In this document: positions 8,926 to 11,536 of the stretch, in pieces
Numbering within the stretch: position 1 is the stretch's first letter
Layout: every line of letters begins with the position of its first letter
Source: Hemicentrotus pulcherrimus
Taxonomy: Eukaryota > Echinodermata > Echinoidea > Camarodonta > Strongylocentrotidae
NCBI GenBank assembly: GCA_003118195.1
Contig: BEXV01000412.1
Location: forward strand, 147,627 to 159,162
DNA length: 11,536 bases
Direction of reading: 5' to 3'
Made by a program: the position numbers and the translations under genes
Notes under the pieces: generated by a model
What the model saw: the letters and a program-made list of their open reading frames with translations, nothing else
The model's database searches: none
What the model was told of the DNA's origin: nothing

Positions 8926-9082
8926 CGGGACTTGATTGCGGGCAAGAAAATGAGCAGGGCTTGGAAGATTGTGGAAGATGTTCCATCGTTTATATTCTTG
9001 ATAAAAAACCACCAAAAGTGCACGGCAATTTGCCTTTAGAAATCCCATTAAGCAGGGTACTAGTGGAAATGAAAGGACATGC

Positions 9083-9139
9083 ATACGCTAAGATGACAAT
9101 TACAAAAGGCATCAAGCCTTAGCCGTATAGCGACAATTA
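9083..9139. repeat. Overlapping alternative hairpins and direct repeat
   Basis: ATACGCTAAG (9083-9092) pairs with CTTAGCCGTAT (9118-9128), leaving one bulged base. A second hairpin, AAGGC (9106-9110) with GCCTT (9116-9120), shares bases 9118-9120 with the first, so the two compete. GACAATTA is directly repeated at 9095-9102 and 9132-9139. No gene context points to a function. Confidence 0.4.
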
Positions 9140-9245
9140 TGACATTTGTGGTTTCTGGATAATATTATTCATACCCCCTGCAGACAATGTACAATATGGT
9201 CATTACAAGAGAAATCAATACGGGCTATCATATGAATAGTCTGTG

Positions 9246-9257
9246 CTGCAGCTGCAG
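9246..9257. repeat. 12-bp perfect palindrome
   Basis: CTGCAGCTGCAG is a perfect palindrome whose centre CAGCTG is an E-box core. It may be chance. Confidence 0.4.
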
Positions 9258-9343
9258 ACCTGATACGTAGTGTCTGATTAGTGCTTGCTTCAAATCTTTA
9301 AATCATTAAAAGATATATCTTTCTCATCATTTATGTATGTCTG

Positions 9344-9377
9344 CCCCCCCCCCTCTTTCTCTCTCTCTCTCTCTCTC
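9344..9377. repeat. Poly-C plus (CT)n microsatellite
   Basis: Ten C residues (9344-9353) pass directly into a CT repeat. The tract is preceded by GTATGTCTGCCCC (9335-9347, overlapping the C run), identical to the word at 1731-1743 just upstream of the tract at 1762. Confidence 0.9.
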
Positions 9378-9979
9378 ATAACATCATAAGGACATTCACA
9401 TGTATGAAAGTAGCATCTAATATAAACTCCAATAAGGAAGTATATCATCTTCTCCATTTTCCCCCAATTATTTGCCAGTCAAAATCATAGTTTAGTACAA
9501 GAAATCAAGGTAAAAGTTAAAGCGGTTGTATAAATACTTGCTATCAAATTTCATGCAATAATAGTAACAAGAGGAAAAAAAAATCAAATATTAAATGATT
9601 CTTGCATTCACTTTAACTAGACAACCAACTTTATTCTTTAAAGGGTCTACATCGACAGACTAATCCCCAGAGAGTAGGGCTCCTATAATAAGCATACCTA
9701 CAAAATACCAAGTATGGAATCCATATTTCAGCATACATTTGCAAGTGTAGTTTGATGACTAATATAGAATTGATTAAATTGACTCAATTTGGCATAATAC
9801 TGGGCTAAAATGTGAAGAGGGTTTGATTGCTTACAAAACTGCACATTTGCTTTCAATTTGGTTGCAATTCGTAGCCCTACTTGGAATCTAGCGTTGGTGT
9901 TTTCTTACATGTATGGGCTCAGGACCTTAGCTTTGGGTATTCACAGTAATTTAGAATACTACTTCTAGAGTCACTGTTA
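9378..9979. other. AT-rich unique DNA
   Basis: No gene, RNA or repeat is supported here. It forms the left flank of the transposon-like element that follows. Confidence 0.6.
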
Positions 9980-9988
9980 AGCAAAAGC
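9980..9988. repeat. Left copy of putative target-site duplication
   Basis: AGCAAAAGC, matching AGCAACAGC on the other side of the element at 8 of 9 positions. The mismatch and an extra C at 9989 leave the exact length (8 or 9) open. Confidence 0.65.
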
Positions 9989-9989
9989 C

Positions 9990-10004
9990 CCGGTGGGGTC
10001 ACTC
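9990..10004 (+). repeat. Left terminal inverted repeat
   Basis: CCGGTGGGGTCACTC, a perfect reverse complement of 10398-10412. The same strand reads GGGGT inside it, as in the internal units. Confidence 0.88.
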
Positions 10005-10024
10005 AATGTGACTTCTGGACCGCA

Positions 10025-10036
10025 TGACCGTTACCA
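10025..10036 (+). repeat. Left subterminal inverted repeat
   Basis: TGACCGTTACCA, the perfect reverse complement of 10365-10376. Its nearly symmetrical distance from the two ends suggests a transposase recognition site rather than chance. Confidence 0.82.
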
Positions 10037-10050
10037 AAATCGCGGAAAAA

Positions 10051-10364
10051 GGGGTCAATTTTAAGCAATGTCCGCGGACAAAATATTCCTCGAAATAAAG
10101 AAAATAGGGGTGCACAGGTGTCCTCGAAATCGATAAATAGGGGTCAGGAAAAGGGAAAAGATAAAACCGGGAAGAAAAATTCTCGGAGCCGAGTCTTGTC
10201 CTTGAAATATGATAAAATAGGGGTAAATTTGCGAAAGTGTCCCTACAATCTTATAAATAGGGGTATTCCAAAGGACGATTTTGTCCTTGTTTTGACGTAA
10301 AAAAGGGGTTAAATTTCACAAAATGTCCTTGAAATTGACCGCAAAAGGGGTTTATTTGCATTTG
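10051..10364 (+). repeat. Degenerate tandem units, GGGGT...TGTCC
   Basis: GGGGT starts units at 10051, 10107, 10140, 10220, 10260, 10305 and 10347. The spacings are 56, 33, 80, 40, 45 and 42 bp. The 80-bp interval may hold two units, with a decayed start near 10170. TGTCC, often followed by TTGAAAT or TCGAAAT, follows at 10069, 10119, 10197, 10238, 10282 and 10324, and units commonly end in ATAAATA or AAAA before the next GGGGT. The basic unit is about 40 bp. The first TGTCC lies in a perfect 12-bp palindrome TGTCCGCGGACA (10069-10080), and short hairpins occur at 10182-10193 and 10271-10288. Confidence 0.8.
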
Positions 10365-10376
10365 TGGTAACGGTCA
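10365..10376 (-). repeat. Right subterminal inverted repeat
   Basis: TGGTAACGGTCA, pairing perfectly with 10025-10036 and lying 36 bp inside the right end. Confidence 0.82.
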
Positions 10377-10397
10377 AACGTGTCACCCTCTGTGGGG

Positions 10398-10412
10398 GAG
10401 TGACCCCACCGG
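10398..10412 (-). repeat. Right terminal inverted repeat
   Basis: GAGTGACCCCACCGG, the perfect reverse complement of the left end at 9990-10004. Confidence 0.88.
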
Positions 10413-10421
10413 AGCAACAGC
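10413..10421. repeat. Right copy of putative target-site duplication
   Basis: AGCAACAGC, directly abutting the right terminal repeat and matching the left flank at 8 of 9 positions. Confidence 0.65.
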
Positions 10422-11249
10422 TTCCCTAGTAAATTACAAAAAAACAGTTTGGAAATCGAGTTGCACCAATAATTTTCTTACAAAAGTAAGCCATAAATTT
10501 TGTGCTATCATTACAATGTAAGAGGATCTATTCATAATCATGGAAAAAGACACATCCTATATTTCAAATAAGCATCTTTGTTGAATCAATCCCATTTATA
10601 CAATACTCCCTTTGAAGGTAATTTTGAGAGTGGTAACAACGGAAAATAAATTTAACATCTAATTCTAAACCAAACAATAAATTCACCTTACAAATGACAT
10701 CTGCCATTTAGTTTTTGTTGAAAATGTGAAACAGCTTTTAAAATCAGGCCCGTTGTCCAGAACGTGGGTCAAGCAATAGAACACAATATAGCTTTAGTGA
10801 ATATGATTTCCAACAAGTTTTAGATATTTTTGTTATAATTATAAATATTTATACAACTACAATTCAGAATAACTTCGCGTCAGTATCCTTCCTATTGATG
10901 GCAATTCAATAACAATCTCTCCCAGACACTTTTGGCTCTAGAGACTTCATTGCATCTAGCAGCAAGATATGTGCTGACAGTATGTGCAAGAAAAGCAAAC
11001 CCAAAACAAATAAAATGAATATATCAAGAGGAAGGAAAATAAAGCTGCTATTTTTCCAATAAACTCATGAAATATGTAGAACCTAGCTCCTTTGACAACA
11101 TCCTAAGGCAGAGGTAGGACACCGTTTCGGGTAACCTAGCTCTCCTCTTACATGACTCCCCCTCTGGTCAAAATCAGCTCAATCACAGATGAATGAATGA
11201 AGGAAAATAAGTAGTGTATGATACTATCTTCCGGTAAATAGTCTGGGGC
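10422..11249. other. AT-rich unique DNA
   Basis: No gene is supported. A 12-bp AT palindrome TTATAATTATAA lies at 10833-10844. Nothing else is interpretable. Confidence 0.6.
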
Positions 11250-11293
11250 TATGTTATCCTATCCACTGATCAATGAGGGTAGGATAGGACATA
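11250..11293. repeat. Imperfect inverted repeat
   Basis: TCCTATCC (11257-11264) pairs with GGATAGGA (11282-11289). The pairing continues outward as TATG with CATA after a bulge on the left side, around a 17-nt loop. A minus-strand frame (11254-11451) overlaps it but shows no recognisable domain. Confidence 0.45.
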
Positions 11294-11443
11294 CTAACGC
11301 TCAGGCCACATGCATGAACCTGTGAAAAGGTTACATGAATGTTGCGGAGCGTCATTGTTGACCCAATGAACGGACAACTGAATGAACTTTTTGACGGATA
11401 CATAGTGACTGGATGAGTTGCATCAATGCTTGCATGATCAGTG

Positions 11444-11494
11444 ATGGCCAAAACAAAATGTGATTTTCAAAAATATCACATTTTCAGATGCCAT
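11444..11494. repeat. Hairpin-forming inverted repeat
   Basis: Perfect 10-bp arms AAAATGTGAT (11455-11464) and ATCACATTTT (11475-11484) around a 10-nt loop. The pairing resumes further out as ATGGC (11444-11448) and GCCAT (11490-11494) across an asymmetric internal loop of 6 and 5 nt. It could be a small transposon relic or a cruciform-prone site. Confidence 0.55.
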
Positions 11495-11514
11495 TTGTGT
11501 TAGAAGGAGGGAGA

Positions 11515-11536
11515 GGGGGGGGGGGGGGGGGGGGGG
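11515..11536. repeat. Poly-G run at window edge
   Basis: Twenty-two consecutive G residues, preceded by a GGAGGGAGAG purine lead-in, reach the last base of the window. The run may continue beyond it. It could be a true homopolymer, a G-rich microsatellite or a sequencing or assembly artefact at a contig end. Confidence 0.85.

Larger units (their letters stand above)
9990..10412. mobile_element. MITE-like non-autonomous DNA element
   Basis: A 423-bp element bounded by perfect 15-bp terminal inverted repeats, CCGGTGGGGTCACTC (9990-10004) and its reverse complement (10398-10412). A second perfect 12-bp inverted pair, TGACCGTTACCA (10025-10036) and TGGTAACGGTCA (10365-10376), lies 35-36 bp inside each end. 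The flanks AGCAAAAGC (9980-9988) and AGCAACAGC (10413-10421) match at 8 of 9 positions, as expected for an 8-9 bp target-site duplication; one extra C sits between the left flank and the repeat. Duplications of this size are typical of hAT, Mutator and similar DNA transposons. The core is degenerate tandem repeat with no transposase. The 60-codon frame at 10118-10300 is a by-product. It presumably moved in trans; the superfamily cannot be assigned from this copy. Confidence 0.85.

Noticed and set aside
3821..9914. Recurrent ACATGT words (about six copies)
   Set aside because: The count is not clearly above what base composition predicts over 11.5 kb.
10118..10300. 60-codon Lys/Arg-rich frame inside the MITE-like element
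   Set aside because: It is read through the tandem units and bears no resemblance to a transposase.

Overview
This looks like non-coding genomic DNA from a eukaryote, most likely a marine invertebrate. The pointers are an AT-rich background (roughly 35% G+C by eye), no bacterial-style gene packing, eight CT/GA simple-sequence tracts, a long degenerate CAT/CAC tract and at least one short non-autonomous DNA-transposon-like element. An echinoderm such as a sea urchin would fit, but that is a guess from sequence texture; no marker gene is present. I support no protein-coding gene. The longer open frames are translations of simple repeats (Ser/Leu-rich in CT tracts, His/Ile or Asp/Met-rich in the CAT tract) or frames of 60-126 codons that AT-rich DNA gives by chance. 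I saw no convincing tRNA, rRNA or CRISPR array.

Layout. 1-1244: AT-rich, unannotated. 1245-2692: three CT/GA tracts (1245-1438, 1762-1789, 2474-2692) separated by unique DNA. 2693-3435: AT-rich, with a nested inverted repeat at 3008-3093 centred on a kappaB-like palindrome. 3436-3720: a CpG-richer patch with possible regulatory character. 3721-5142: AT-rich, with one CT tract and a TATA-like site. 5161-5388: CAT/CAC tract with a strand switch. 5586-5976: CpG-rich repeat-like block carrying five copies of a GTGTGGAC-core motif and running directly into a CT tract (5977-6105). 6243-6572: two identical 15-nt X-box-like words and a perfect CRE palindrome. 6573-9979: mostly featureless, with small palindromes, paired ETS-type sites and two CT tracts. 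9990-10412: the clearest element of the window. 10422-11536: AT-rich, with two inverted repeats, ending in a run of 22 G that meets the window edge.

The best candidate for something new is the 423-bp element at 9990-10412. It has 15-bp perfect terminal inverted repeats, a second 12-bp perfect inverted pair 35-36 bp inside each end, an 8/9 matching flanking duplication, and a core of degenerate tandem units that each begin GGGGT and usually carry TGTCC. It encodes no credible protein, so it reads as a MITE-like element mobilised in trans. Since no gene is recognised, nothing can be said about genes working together; the regulatory motifs listed are sequence matches only.
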